Shown here: piece by piece, positions 37,901-49,334 of the stretch | How positions within the stretch are numbered: the first letter of the stretch is position 1 | Layout: every line of letters starts with the position of its first letter | Source: Syngnathus acus | Lineage: Eukaryota; Chordata; Actinopteri; Syngnathiformes; Syngnathidae | Assembly (NCBI RefSeq): GCF_901709675.1 | Contig: NC_051098.1 | Location: 3,918,000-3,981,999 of the forward strand | Reading direction: 5' to 3' | Length of the DNA stretch: 64,000 nt | Translations under genes and position numbers: made by a program | The notes under the pieces: generated by a model | Seen by the model: the letters and a program-made list of their open reading frames with translations, nothing else | Databases searched by the model: none | Told to the model about the DNA's origin: nothing

Positions 37901-40900
37901 TTGTTTGTTTCTCCACAGCATCGCTTTGACAAAGCAGAACTTCACATTGAAGTATGACACAAATATTCCACGACAAGTGGTGAGGGGTCCACTCGTACTA
38001 ATTGCCTTATGACTAAGCGAGTAAACTAAAAGAGGAACCTAAATGTCCTTTTCTTTCTGTTTTTGTTGTAGGGCCTCGCTGGCAGCAGGTTAATAACTTT
38101 CTTGTCATCCATTGCAAAGGACGTACTACATGTTAACTTGCTTTTCAATGCAATTTGCCTTGGTTATTCTATCTGGTTCATACAGTTCATAAGAAATAAT
38201 ATACTGGTCTTGCAATATTGTTTGCAGCGCCATCGTCTCAGCTACCTTGAAGTGTCTCATGAAATTTTACAACCTCACAGATAATGTAAGGAAGTCACGT
38301 AATGATGTACTGACACAGCACCACTGACACTCAGACCTGTCTTTGTTACCTCCTCCAAGTGCATTGTGAGAGTCATTCCAAATGTTTCAAATGCATTGAA
38401 AATTGTATTTGTTTACAAAATACAGACATTTAAAATCATGCGCAATCAACCCACAATTTGATTGTAAATACTTTGTGTGTTTGTTACCAGTTGACTACAT
38501 CTAAAAAAAAAAAAAAAACAATTACAAAAATAAGATTAGAACAAACACATCCATACACAACCAATATTATACAACTTGGTGGGAGTCACAAAGAAAATGC
38601 AAAACAGCTTTCAAATTGAAGTTCTGTATTAGAGTGATTGACAAACTTTCTTGTACATACCAGGACCTCCCTAAGCCAACCCGAGCCAACTTCATTCTAA
38701 ATGTGGAAACTGATGAACTCTTCATTACTGCAGGCCTTCAAGACAGGGTTGCGCAGGTAAGTAGCACATGTAAACAGGGATGGACCAGTGACCGGGGGGG
38801 TACAGAGCATTTGCATTTCCAAGAAAAACTGTAAAACAGTCTGGTGAACATCTGGCGAGCAATTGGCTACCTTGAGTGAACCCTGGCGAACCCCGACATG
38901 AACGTGCATTCGTTACCTTTGCCAAAAATTGCAAATGTTTGCCCCTCGGTGCGAGTGGGTCTTGACCGTTATGTGCAGGGAAATATGGTTTGTTGTGCAG
39001 GTCTACGAAGGTTTAGTCTACATGGACTTCAGCAAGAAGCTCATGGAAGAACAGGGTTATGGTATTCACATCACTGTATAATACACACACATGAAACAAA
39101 AATCAGTTTAAATTTTAAATGTATGGCATGTGTGGTGTTTTACACTTTAAGGGAACTACATTTCCCTTAATATGAGCGGCCTGCCTCCATTCTGGTTGGC
39201 TTACTTGAGTGACCCGAGTGACTCTGGGCGCATCCATAACAACGTCCGACAACGCTGGCTCAGTGGTAGGCTAATTTTCTGTTTTTTTATTATTATTAAA
39301 TAAAACACTAATTCCTCCTCCATTCGCGGTGGTTACACTCCGGACCACCCCCGCAATAAGTAATATACTTTAGGTATGTTTTTACAGCATTTATGGCGCT
39401 TGAGTTTTCCCAAAGCGTTTTAAACACATTTGGAAAATAATACAAACCCATATGAACACGTAATTGAGAAAGAGCAAGGGTAATGGACAACACAAAAGGA
39501 ATCATGCCTAAAGATGAAAATTAACCCAGAGCCATTGCTTTCGGTCATACATTTTTGTTTCTACCAATTTTTGTGGTCAACACAAGTGAGTTTGAGTTGC
39601 TGGGCTGTTTTTCCCATCAGCCCTAGAAATTTACACTTTCAGACATAAGTGTTCACTCAGTCAATTCTGGAATTACACTCAATATAAAAAAGATAATTGC
39701 ACCCAAAAAAAATTCTTTGTAATGTTAGGACCAAAATCATGACGGTAAATGGGAGTTTACCATTTGAAATCTGAAAAGTCGGAATACTCAATTCAGTTGT
39801 CATAAAATCAGTGATTTTAATTGACCTAAAATTGGCACACAATGTTGTAGGTGGTTTTATAGTCCATATTGTATCATGTAATGATATTTATTTACAGTTG
39901 TAGATCACAAAAAGTGGTTGCAAAGAGGTTCTTTATATAGCATGAGTTGTCTTTCTTCAGGGGAGCCTCTTGTGGTCGAAGCCATGGAGACATTTGCTCA
40001 ACTTACTGATCAAGCCAGGTAGAGCAAGTCATTATGTCTCAAGTATACTTTTTTTAGATTGTAAACACTTCTGGTGTATTTTGAGGAAACATTTTTAATA
40101 CAAGACCTTCATTTCACCTTAGCCGTGGCTGAAAGAAACATCCCATCTGTTTTCTCAGGGCGGCTCTATTGGAAAAAGACTGGAACCGTCTTGCGCAACT
40201 AATGGACGAAAACTTTGAGCTAAGGAGGTAAATCATCGTAAAACTACTTGCAATGCACAGTATTAAAAATGGAACCTTTGCAAGTATTCTCTTGAGGATT
40301 TTAGAAATACTGTAGTTTGTCTTAGAATTTTAACATAAATAGAACCATGTCTTATCTTGATGCAACGGACACATTTAAGAGAGTCTTTTTGCGCTGTATT
40401 TAGAATAATAATGTCAAAGTTTAAACATGAAAAAGCAGCCGTTTGTACAGCCACACAAGTGTGTTTAGACTAAGCAGCAGAAACACTGCCTCCAACAGGT
40501 CCGTGTACACAGATGAGTGCCTTGGACCTGGCAACCTCAAGATGGTGGCGTTAGCAAAGGAGGTAGCCATTCAGGGATTTCTCTCTCTACATATAAACTT
40601 CATATTTATTTTCAAGAGCAATTTGTGTCTTTCTCAAAAGTAAAGTGCTGTTTCTCCGAATGCCTTGTGCTTCTTGCAGTTTGACTCAGCGGTGAAGTTA
40701 CCAGGCAGTGGAGGAGCAGTGGTGGGATTATGTCTAGACCCAGAAAAACTAGTAAGAATACAACACTGAATATTTCCAGTTGCAGTTGCCTTTATTGATG
40801 GCAGTGTTCAAATCTCAAAATGTTTACATCAAGTATGGCCTCCCAAAAAATATATAGCTCTCCAAGGATCACCACAATGGCTAATATTAAAATAGTCAAA

Positions 40901-43420
40901 AGATACAGTGATTTTAGTCCTCAAAAGCACATTTACTGTAAAATATGTATAAATACAACTGAAATGTACTTAAATATATATTTAACATGTAAAAAACCTA
41001 AAATACACCTAAATCTCGATTTTACTCTCTTCAATCCTGGGCGACTTTCTGTCTAAAGGGGTTTGGTCATGGACCCCATTTTTTTTGTCATAAATACATT
41101 TTCAAGTAGTATTTTAAATGGATGATATAAGACCGTACGAAGCTAAATGCCTAGCACGTAAACCTTAGCTCTAGTGATTCGATGAATTTCCGTGACCAAT
41201 TTAAAGGCATTAAATAATAAGTCGGGCTGTTTGATCTTTATCACTGCCTTATTACAGTGTTACGGATAGCGAAGATCGTTTTTGAGTCAGAAAGGGGGAA
41301 GCCCGCGGAAGCACCTCATCCACACAGTCACTCACAAGTCAAAGAGAATGGCCGAACACATGGCTGCTTTATTCTCTCTTCCACCCAAATCACATAGCAT
41401 CAAAATGACTTACTCAGTCTGCTTGATACTCTCATCTGCGTATTGCTTTTCTTTGAATAAAATGTCAACAGACTTTGATATGTAGGGAGAATTCACAAAG
41501 GGACCCCTTCGGCTTCCCAACAGCATCCCTGATGTAAATGAACGTAACAAAGGACCCCTTTGGCTGCCTTAAAACATGCCTTTCAAAACAATCTTTCTAT
41601 ACAACGCGCTTTTGGGGTTAATGCAATTCCCAAATTCTGGACCACAAAGTCCGCGTAAAATCGAGATTTAGTTGTAGTTAAAAAGAAGCTCAATATTGAA
41701 TCCCTCCCACCCAAAAAGTTTAAGATTTATTCTAATGTTTGAATGTATTTCATGATAAAAATGTAAATTTAAACTATTCAATGATTCTCAGTGTTATGCG
41801 GGCTCTGTCTAGTGCAGGGGTGGGCAAACTACGGCCCGCGGGCCACATCCGGCCCACGGGACCGTTTAATCCGGCCCGCCAACCCTGAATTAATTGTATT
41901 ATTAAACTTTTTTTTTTTTTGTCATTTTGCCTGCAATGACTGCGTTTCCCCAGTAGATGGGGAACCGCTCGCCTGCGCATTTACTACCGGAAGCCGTGTC
42001 AGAAAGCTCGGTGCACACTCACAAGTGCGTGTACGTACGTACTCAGTAGTACGGACATGGCGCACTCGTGCTCTATTTGTATCAGTCCCGAATTTAGAGC
42101 GTGGGCTGTGACGACAGCATTCTTGTAATTCGCTCGCTGAGCTTTCAGATACAGTTTGACGCTAGAGCCACCCACAAACCTTCCCCTGGAATCCTTCCAT
42201 TAAAATGAGTGGCCCGAAGAAAAGAAGTGAGTGCCGAATGTTAAAAGAGTGGCCAATTTGGCTCGACGTACGCGACGTGACGTTCAGCCACATCAACCCG
42301 TCACAGATCGAGGTAAACGGATCTCTCCTAAGAGTTTGATGTGATCTCATAAGATAAACATTTTTCATTAATCTGACCTGCAGGCACTGAAGTGATGGAG
42401 ACTGTTATTCATAATAATAGTGTCGTATTTTATGAGAATCACTGATAGCAGTTTTTTAGTGATTTTTTTTTTTTTAATGCTGTTAATAAATGCATTTGTT
42501 TTCAAAAAACTTGTTTGGAATATCCATGCTTTACTACCTACTAAAGGCCAAAATCTTTTATGCAATGACCTTTACAGGTCGCTTATATTACTTCACACAA
42601 ACACTACGTCCATCTGCTCCTGGTTCGGCCCTCCGGTCCAAATTTAGAACCCAGTTCGGCCCGCGAGTCAAAAAGTTTGCCCACCCCTGGTCTAGTGGTA
42701 CTCAAAAGTATCACTCATTTAGTGGTTTGAGGAAAAAGAATAAATATTTTTTATATCAATCAGTGCCATATGAGTTTTGAACATATTGGGAGTTATGTAT
42801 GCATACACTGCAAATTTCAACTTGCTGTTGTATGACTGAGCACGGCAAAACCTCAAACTCAGTCATGCGCCACAAAGTCTCGGAAGTGTGTCTGACATTT
42901 CAGTTGAACTTGCTCAAGGGTCACTCCCTTTCCTCATTCTCACATCATCATATCAGTCATGTCTCGCATTAGTGGTCTGGAACATATCGTCATAAGCGAG
43001 GATTTACTGTATAGAATTCAAATTCTTTCATGTTTTACATCTGTACGTACTCAGAAGCAACTGATCTCATTACAACATAGTTGCTACAGTGTGTAGCTCA
43101 CAGTTTACACGAGTCTTGCTATTCCTATGAATGTCTATGGGTATGGGTTGTATAACAGTGATTATCATCAACCTATGGAGGATACCCGCTAGGATATATT
43201 TTGGTTGGGAATATGCATTTTTATTTTTTCTAAACTCTAATAACATACTAATAATATTAAGTACCAATTATGGTTACTGTTTGACCATTACTGAAAGCAG
43301 CAATATCTGATTGTCTGCCAACAGGAGGAAATGAGACAAGCGTTCCAAGAGGCGGGCTATGTCTTCTGTGTCATCACTCCGTACGACCCATCTGCCAGCA
43401 CAGCCACCACTCAAGCGTGA
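31630..43420 (+). CDS. gkup: Glucuronokinase with putative uridyl pyrophosphorylase (bifunctional)
   Basis: Fusion of an N-terminal nucleotidyltransferase and a C-terminal GHMP sugar kinase, predicted to phosphorylate glucuronic acid and convert it to the UDP-sugar. Coding exons: 31630-31686, 33089-33195, 33303-33347, 33427-33580, 33647-33718, 33789-33877, 33982-34135, 35805-35882, 36718-36809, 36956-37061, 37143-37222, 37315-37383, 37919-37979, 38072-38088 (17 nt), 38228-38285, 38664-38756, 39001-39061, 39152-39265, 39961-40018, 40159-40227, 40499-40562, 40680-40751, 43325-43420. Total 1866 nt, 621 aa, every phase consistent. N-terminal motifs: [14 protein letters not shown] (nucleotide-binding loop), [14 protein letters not shown]. 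Kinase motif 2, GLAGSSAI, is split over the 17-nt exon; the C-terminal GHMP motif is [13 protein letters not shown]. Introns carry a palindromic MITE, a SINE, TA/TG repeats and a hAT (41815-42689). Activity is inferred from the family. Confidence 0.92.
32533..32660 (+). repeat. SINE fragment in gkup intron 1
   Basis: Plus-strand head of the tRNA-derived SINE: GTGCGGCACGGTGG, TTGATTAGCAC, GCGGGTTTGATTCC, then a jump to GGAGCCTATCCC. It is internally deleted and lacks the tail. Confidence 0.6.
32731..32931. mobile_element. Palindromic hAT MITE in gkup intron 1
   Basis: 201-bp element starting CAGGGGTCTCAAACTCCAGT. Its last ~85 bp are the inverse complement of its first ~85 bp, separated by about 30 bp. 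Flanks TTCTAGAG and TTGTAGAG (32723-32730, 32932-32939) match at 7 of 8 positions, consistent with an 8-bp hAT duplication. Confidence 0.88.
34872..35118. repeat. TA/TG-rich microsatellite in gkup intron 7
   Basis: Runs of TA and short TATATGTA units with GTGTGT interruptions. Long ORFs over this interval are repeat artefacts. Confidence 0.9.
35609..35684. repeat. Perfect 29-bp inverted repeat
   Basis: Arms 35609-35637 and 35656-35684 are reverse complements around an 18-bp TA-rich loop. It lies in the gkup intron upstream of exon 8. It may be a small MITE or a hairpin; no end motif is recognised. Confidence 0.7.
35935..36264 (-). repeat. tRNA-derived SINE with 13-bp target duplication
   Basis: Minus-strand SINE with a CCATCCATCC tail complement at its left and the tRNA head at its right. 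Direct repeats CCTGTTGCGTCAT at 35922-35934 and 36265-36277 mark it as a complete insertion in the gkup intron after exon 8. A further plus-strand tail (GCTACAGAAAATGGATGG) lies near 36430. Confidence 0.85.
41815..42689 (+). mobile_element. hAT element (GTF2IRD2-type) with perfect duplication
   Basis: Starts CAGGGGTGGGCAAACTACGG, ends GTTTGCCCACCCCTG, flanked by GTCTAGTG at 41807-41814 and 42690-42697. The short transposase remnant (MSGPKKR near 42205) is more degraded than at 6013. It lies in the last gkup intron and gives the clean reference for the family's ends. Confidence 0.9.
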
Positions 43421-44237
43421 CTGCCTCCCCAGGGCTTCAAGTCAGGCTCCTCAAAGCCAACAAGGGCCAGTGGAATTTAAAGAAACATATGTAAATAGAC
43501 ACATGCAATTGGTAATAATAGTGGGTCATATACGTACAGTATCTTAAACAAGTATTCAAACCACTTGAACTTTATTCTTTGCTTTTTTAGTCTAAAATAA
43601 CTTACTTTAAGAGGTTAAGGTATGTTCGCCAACTACAAAACCCATGATTTTTTTTTCCTCCTTCTTTTGTCCCATTTTAAACCCATCCCCATTGTGTTGT
43701 ACTAGCACCGTCCTAGCTCGCGAGCTCATCTCTCAGGTCCAGCGTTCAAGTTTGCAAACTCCCTTTTGTTAAGAGAAGCCAACTACAAAGTAACAACAGA
43801 GATGTGGAAACACTTGGGCTGAATATAAATGCACACCATTTTCCAGAGTTCAATTCGCTTAAGATGTTCAAAACTGTATGTCATTTTTTTTTCCACTGTG
43901 GTGCTTTGTGTTGATTTCTTTCATGAAATCTAAATATATATACATACATGGTAAGGTCACAAAATGTGAAAAAGTCCAAGGAGTACGAAAACCTTTTCTA
44001 GGCACTGCATGTGAAAAATGCCCCACTCTGGAACAATGAGGTTTGTATTTAAATAGTGGAAAACCAGATTATAAAAATTATTTTGTCTCATAATAGTTTT
44101 CATTCTATGCTAGAGCTCAATAATAATTCATGTAAAAATAATTTACCTTTTACTGTTTATAATTGAATTACGGTTCTTAAATGTAAAATTCGGAATGTGC
44201 TCATTGTGCAGGTGTGAGTCTGTTGTTTTCTACTGTA

Positions 44238-44243
44238 ATTAAA
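44238..44243 (+). terminator. Candidate gkup poly(A) signal
   Basis: ATTAAA about 820 nt after the gkup stop, in AT-rich sequence without recognisable repeats (43421-44380), consistent with a 3' UTR. Chosen by position only. Confidence 0.25.
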
Positions 44244-44389
44244 AACTAATTTTATAAATGTTTTGTGTTTTATTTATATGTTGTATTTTGGTAGGGTTTC
44301 AAAAGGATTGAAAATTTACAGAAAGTCCCTGGTAGATTTTCATGCAACCTTAAGATGAGAAAATTTGGAAATATTCAAAACTGGAGTGG

Positions 44390-44560
44390 CACAGCGATCG
44401 AGTAGTTAGCACGTCCGCCTCACAAGTCAGCGGTTGTCACGTGTTCTTCCTGTGCTAGCAGGGTCTTCCTCCCACATTCCAAAACATGTTCATTAGGTTA
44501 AGTTAAGACTATAATTTGACTAGTTGGTTGTCTGCTCCCTGGTGACCAACCTTTTTACCC
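44390..44560 (+). repeat. SINE fragment downstream of gkup
   Basis: Plus-strand SINE head (GTGGCACAGCGATCGAGTAG, TTAGCACGTCCGCCTCACAA) followed by CCTCCCACATTCC and then degraded sequence. No tail. Confidence 0.6.
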
Positions 44561-44868
44561 CAAAGTGTTTGGGGATGCGCTATAACTAACTGGAAATTGA
44601 GAGTAATTTGATGTAAAAGTGTCTCGTTTAATATTAAATATAATATTTTGTGTGTTGTGTAAGTCAAGCAGAAAACAGCTCTTGCTCTCGTGTGCGCGTG
44701 CGGCGCGCAAAGTAGTAAGCGCGTCCAAGATTTGCTGCTTCCCCCAGAGGCGGAGCATAAGGTTTACTGGCTGCTCACACAGCGCATCCCAATCTCCGAC
44801 TTGGTTAAATGTATCATTCACTCTCTGATTTGCAGCCACGGACACACGAACAAGTGCTGTGTCTAGAA

Positions 44869-45906
44869 CAGGGGTGGGCAAACGTTTTGACTTGCGGGCC
44901 GAATTGGGTTCTAAATTTTGACCGGGGGGCCGAACCAGGAGCAGATGGATGTCGTGTTTGTGTGAAGTAATATAAATGACATGTAAAGGTCATTGCATAA
45001 AAGGTTTTTACTTTTAGTATGGATTTTAAAGCATGGATATTAAAAAAAGCTTTTTGAAAACAAAGGCATTTATTAACAGCATTAAAAAAATATTTCACCA
45101 AAAAACTACTATCAGTGATTCTTATTAAATACGACACTGTTATGATGAATAACATTTTCCATCACTTCAGCACCTGCAGGTCAAATTTATGAAATATGTT
45201 TATCTAATGAGGCCAAATCACATCCAACGGCAAACATTCTGACCAAATACATCATCTTGAAGAATCAGTGAAAGAATACATCTAAATAAAGTAATAAAGA
45301 AATCAATAGTATTGTTGGTTTCCCTTTCTTGCTAGTGCATCATAGTCTGGAGTAAACTTTGTTGTGGTAATTCTTAGGATAGAGCCGAGGTGTCGGTCCG
45401 TTAACCTAGATCTGTGACGGGATTTGTTGACGTTCATGTGGCTGAACGTCTTCTCACACACGTAGGTCGAGCCAAATTGTCCACTCTTTTTTAACATTCG
45501 GCACTCAGTGTCCACCTTTCTTTTCTTCGGGCAACTCATTTTAATGGAATGATTCCAGGGGAAGGTTTGTGGGTGGCATTAGCGTAAAACTGTATCTGAA
45601 AACTCAGCGCGCGAATTACGAGAATATTGACGTCACAGCCTACACTCGAAATTCGGCACTGATAGATGAAATTACTACGTATTACTGAGTGCGCACACGC
45701 ACTTGTGAGTGTGCACCGAGCTTTCTGACACGGCTCCCGGGAGTAAATGCGCGGGCGGGCGCTTCCCCATCTACTGGGGAAACATAGTAATTGCAGGGAA
45801 AATGACCCCCAAAAAATTAACAATACAATTTGTTCAGGTTTGGCGGGCCAGATTAAACGGCCCCGTGGGCCGGATGTGGCCCGTGGGCCATAGTTTGCCC
45901 ATTGTG
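44869..45906 (-). mobile_element. hAT element (GTF2IRD2-type), boundary of the right repeat block
   Basis: Right tip at 44869 (CAGGGGTGGGCAAAC on the plus strand), left tip at 45906. 45539-45303 encodes MSCPKKRKVDTECRM joined to FGSTYVCEKTFSHMNVNK, the same deleted transposase. The right-tip neighbour GTCTAGAA (44861-44868) abuts unique DNA. The left-tip neighbour is GTATAGAT (45907-45914), the ancestral site in the repeat unit. The two do not match well. Confidence 0.82.
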
Positions 45907-45914
45907 GTATAGAT

Positions 45915-46171
45915 AGTCCAAGCTGAAATTGATTTGCATTTCTCGCACCTCTTTCTTTCAGAAATGCTAGAAAAGCATAGAATTATTAGGTGTAATATAT
46001 TGAATTTGAGTTTCCTTGATCATTTACTTTAAATGGTGAAGTAAATTCGATGGAGGACTGTAAGTGCAAAAATTGAACAAAGAAACACACCATTTACTGA
46101 ATCCATTATTTAATTAATACATGAAACATTTAAGTAATAATACATCTATTTAGTGGTGCATTTATTTTCGG
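45915..46171 (-). repeat. Higher-order repeat flank, left of the Rex3 insertion
   Basis: Reverse complement of about 5015-5265 and near copy of 56427-56701. Ends with ATTTATTTTCGG (46160-46171), the 12-bp target duplicated by Rex3. Confidence 0.8.
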
Positions 46172-49100
46172 CCCCTCTGGAGCCAGGCCTGGAGGCGGGG
46201 CTCGAAGGCGAGCGTCTGGTGGCCGGGCCTTCGCCCATGGGGCCCGGCCGGGCTCAGCCCGAAAAGGAAACGTGGGTCCCCCTTCCCATGGGCTCACCAC
46301 CTGTGGGAGGGGCCAAAGGGGTCGGGTGCATTGCAAGCTGGGCGGCGGCCAAAGGCAGGGACCTTGGCGGTCTGATCCCCGGCTGCAGAAGCTGGCTCTT
46401 GGGACATGGAATGTCACCTCTCTGGCTGGAAAGGAGCCCGAGCTGGTGTGCGAGGCAGAAAAGTTCCGACTAGATATAGTCGGACTTGCCTCCACGCACA
46501 GTTTGGGTTCCGGTACAAGCCCTCTCGAGAGGGGCTGGACTCTCTTCCACTCTGGAGTTGCCCACGGTGAGAGGCGTCGAGCAGGTGTGGGTATACTTAT
46601 TGCCCCCCGGCTGGGCGCCTGCACATTGGGGTTCACCCCGGTGAACGAGAGGGTAGCCTCCCTCCGCCTTCGGGTGGGGGGACGGGTCCTGACTGTTGTT
46701 TGTGTCTATGCACCAAACGGCAGCTCAGAGTACCCACCCTTCTTGGAGTCCCTGGAGGAAGTGCTGGAGAGCGCTCCTTCTGGGGACTCCGTCGTTCTAC
46801 TGGGTGACTTCAATGCTCACGTGGGCAATGACAGTGAGACCTGGAAGGGCGTGATTGGGAGGAACGGCCCCCCCGATCTGAACCCGAGCGGTGTTCTATT
46901 GTTGGACTTCTGTGCTCGACACGGATTTTCAATAATGAACACCATGTTCAAACATAAGGGTGTCCATGTGTGCACTTGGCACCAGGACACCCTAGGCCGC
47001 AGTTCGATGATCGACTTTGTAGTCGTGTCATCGGATTTGCGGCCGCATGTTTTGGACACTCGGGCGAAGAGAGGGGCGGAGCTGTCAACTGATCACCACC
47101 TGGTGGTGGGTTGGCTCCGATGGTGGGGGAAGATGCCGGTCCGACCTGGCAGACCCAAACGTTCTGTGAGGGTCTGCTGGGAACGTCTGGCGGAATCCCC
47201 TGTCAGGAAGAGCTTCAACTCCCACCTCCGGCAGAGCTTTTCCCACGTCCCGGGGGAGGCGGGGGACATTGAGTCCGAGTGGACCTTGTTCCGCGCCTCC
47301 ATTGTTGAGGCGGCCGACCGGAGCTGTGGCCGTAAGGTCATTGGTGCCTGTCGTGGCGGCAATCCCCGAACCCGCTGGTGGACACCGGCGGTAAGGGATG
47401 CCGTCAAGCTGAAGAAGGAGTCCTATCGGGCCGTTTTGGCCTGCGGGACTCCGGAGGCAGCTGACAGGTACCGGATGGCCAAGCGGAACGCGGCTTCGGC
47501 GGTTGCTGAGGCAAAAACCCGGGCGTGGGAGGAGTTCGGCGAGGCCATGGAGAATGACTTCCGGACGGCTTCGAGGAAATTCTGGTCCACCATCCGGCGT
47601 CTCAGGAGGGGGAAGCAGTGCAACGTCAACACTGTTTACAGTGGAGATGGCGTGCTGCTGACCTCGACTCGGGACGTCGTGTGTCGGTGGGGAGAATACT
47701 TCGAAGACCTCCTCAATTCCACCGACACGCCTTCCATTGTGGAAGCAGGGCCTGGGGACTCTGAGGCGGACTCTCCAATCTCTGGGGTTGAAGTCACTGA
47801 GGTAGTTAAAAAACTCCTCGGTGGCAAGGCCCCGGGGGTGGATGAGATCCGCCCGGATTTCTTAAGGGCTCTGGATGTTGTGGGGCTGTCATGGCTGACA
47901 CGTCTCTACAGCATCGCGTGGACATCGGGGACAGTGCCTCTGGATTGGCAGACTGGGGTGGTGGTTCCCCTCTTTAAGAAGGGGGACCGGAGGGTGTGTT
48001 CCAATTACAGGGGAATTACACTCCTCAGCCTCCCTGGTAAGGTCTATTCAGGGGTGCTGGAGAGGAGGGTCCGTCGGGAGGTCGAACCTCGGATTCAGGA
48101 GGAACAGTGTGGCTTTCGTCCTGGCCGTGGAACAGTGGACCAGCTCTTCACCCTCAGCAGGATCCTCGAGGGTGCATGGGAGTTCGCCCAACCAGTCCAC
48201 ATGTGTTTTGTGGACTTGGAGAAGGCGTTCGACCGTGTCCCTCGGGAGGTTCTGTGGGGGGTGCTTCGGGAGTACGGGGTACCGAGCCAACTGATAAGGG
48301 CGGTTCGGTCCCTGTATCACCGATGCCAGAGTGTGGTCCGCATTTCCGGCAGTAAGTCGGATTCGTTCCCAGTGAGGGTTGGACTCCGCCAAGGCTGCCC
48401 TTTGTCACCGATTCTGTTCATAATTTTTATGGACAGAATTTCTAGGTGCAGCCGAGGCGTTGAGGGTGTCCGGTTTGGGGACCTCAGCATCGCGTCTCTG
48501 CTTTTTGCAGACGACGTTGTGCTGTTGGCTTCTTCAGGCCGTGATCTCCAGCTCTCACTGGAGCGGTTCGCAGCCGAGTGTGAAGCGGTCGGGATGAGGG
48601 TCAGCACCTCCAAATCCGAGTCCATGGTCCTCGATCGGAAAAGGGTGGAATGCCCTCTCCGGATCGGGGATGAGATCCTGCCCCAAGTGGAGGAGTTTAA
48701 GTATCTTGGGGTCTTGTTCACGAGTGAGGGGAGGATGGAGCGCGAGATCGACAGGCGGATCGGTGCAGCGTCGGCAGTAATGCGGACTCTGTACCGGTCC
48801 GTCGTGGTAAAGAGAGAGCTGAGCCAAAAGGCAAAGCTCTCAATTTACCGGTCGATTTACGCTCCTACCCTCACCTATGGTCACGAGCTATGGGTCGTGA
48901 CCGAAAGAACGAGATCCCGGATACAAGCGGCCGAAATGAGTTTTCTCCGCAGGATGTCCGGGCTCTCCCTTAGAGATAGGGTGAGAAGTTCGGTCATCCG
49001 GGAGAGACTCGGAGTAGAGTCGCTACTCCTCCACGTTGAGAGGAGCCAGATGAGGTGGCTCGGGCATCTCATCAGGATGCCTCCTGGACGCCTCCCTGGG

Positions 49101-49322
49101 GAGGTGTTCCGGGCATGTCCCACCGGTAGGAGACCCCGGGGACGACCCAGGACGCGCTGGAGAGACTATGTCTCTCGGCTGGCCTGGGAACGCCTTGGGA
49201 TCCCCTGGGATGAGCTAGATGAAGTGGCTGGGGAGAGGGAAGTCTGGGAGTCCCTCCTGAAGCTGCTGCCCCCGCGACCCGACCCCGGATAAGCGGAAGA
49301 AGATGGATGGATGGATGGATGG
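46172..49322 (+). mobile_element. Rex3 (RTE-clade) retrotransposon, near full length
   Basis: Inserted between 12-bp duplications ATTTATTTTCGG (46160-46171, 49323-49334). The uninterrupted empty site is present in the sister unit at 56690-56701. It has a 30-bp 3' UTR ending in GATG repeats, diagnostic of Rex3. Compared with the copies at 54245 and 60324 it lacks about 225 bp of the 5' end, so it is slightly 5'-truncated. Confidence 0.93.
46272..49292 (+). CDS. Rex3 endonuclease-reverse transcriptase, intact ORF
   Basis: 1006 codons without a stop, ending TAA at 49290-49292. The frame is open upstream of the ATG I report; in fuller copies the protein starts about 54 residues earlier (MMNKTNGF). 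N-terminal apurinic-type endonuclease: GTWNVTSL (about residue 44), [20 protein letters not shown]. The usual catalytic-Glu segment reads GLASTHSLG instead. Reverse transcriptase: [39 protein letters not shown] (about 645), [10 protein letters not shown], and FADDVVLL (about 745, the YxDD box). The C-terminus is arginine-rich ([14 protein letters not shown]). Coding capacity looks complete; activity is not shown. Confidence 0.93.
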   Translation: MGPPSHGLTTCGRGQRGRVHCKLGGGQRQGPWRSDPRLQKLALGTWNVTSLAGKEPELVCEAEKFRLDIVGLASTHSLGSGTSPLERGWTLFHSGVAHGERRRAGVGILIAPRLGACTLGFTPVNERVASLRLRVGGRVLTVVCVYAPNGSSEYPPFLESLEEVLESAPSGDSVVLLGDFNAHVGNDSETWKGVIGRNGPPDLNPSGVLLLDFCARHGFSIMNTMFKHKGVHVCTWHQDTLGRSSMIDFVVVSSDLRPHVLDTRAKRGAELSTDHHLVVGWLRWWGKMPVRPGRPKRSVRVCWERLAESPVRKSFNSHLRQSFSHVPGEAGDIESEWTLFRASIVEAADRSCGRKVIGACRGGNPRTRWWTPAVRDAVKLKKESYRAVLACGTPEAADRYRMAKRNAASAVAEAKTRAWEEFGEAMENDFRTASRKFWSTIRRLRRGKQCNVNTVYSGDGVLLTSTRDVVCRWGEYFEDLLNSTDTPSIVEAGPGDSEADSPISGVEVTEVVKKLLGGKAPGVDEIRPDFLRALDVVGLSWLTRLYSIAWTSGTVPLDWQTGVVVPLFKKGDRRVCSNYRGITLLSLPGKVYSGVLERRVRREVEPRIQEEQCGFRPGRGTVDQLFTLSRILEGAWEFAQPVHMCFVDLEKAFDRVPREVLWGVLREYGVPSQLIRAVRSLYHRCQSVVRISGSKSDSFPVRVGLRQGCPLSPILFIIFMDRISRCSRGVEGVRFGDLSIASLLFADDVVLLASSGRDLQLSLERFAAECEAVGMRVSTSKSESMVLDRKRVECPLRIGDEILPQVEEFKYLGVLFTSEGRMEREIDRRIGAASAVMRTLYRSVVVKRELSQKAKLSIYRSIYAPTLTYGHELWVVTERTRSRIQAAEMSFLRRMSGLSLRDRVRSSVIRERLGVESLLLHVERSQMRWLGHLIRMPPGRLPGEVFRACPTGRRPRGRPRTRWRDYVSRLAWERLGIPWDELDEVAGEREVWESLLKLLPPRPDPG

Positions 49323-49334
49323 ATTTATTTTCGG

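Noticed and set aside
46130-46636. Minus-strand ORFs over the Rex3 copies (168-223 codons)
   Set aside because: Antisense shadows of the GC-rich Rex3 coding strand; they repeat in every Rex3 copy and some run into inverted hAT sequence.
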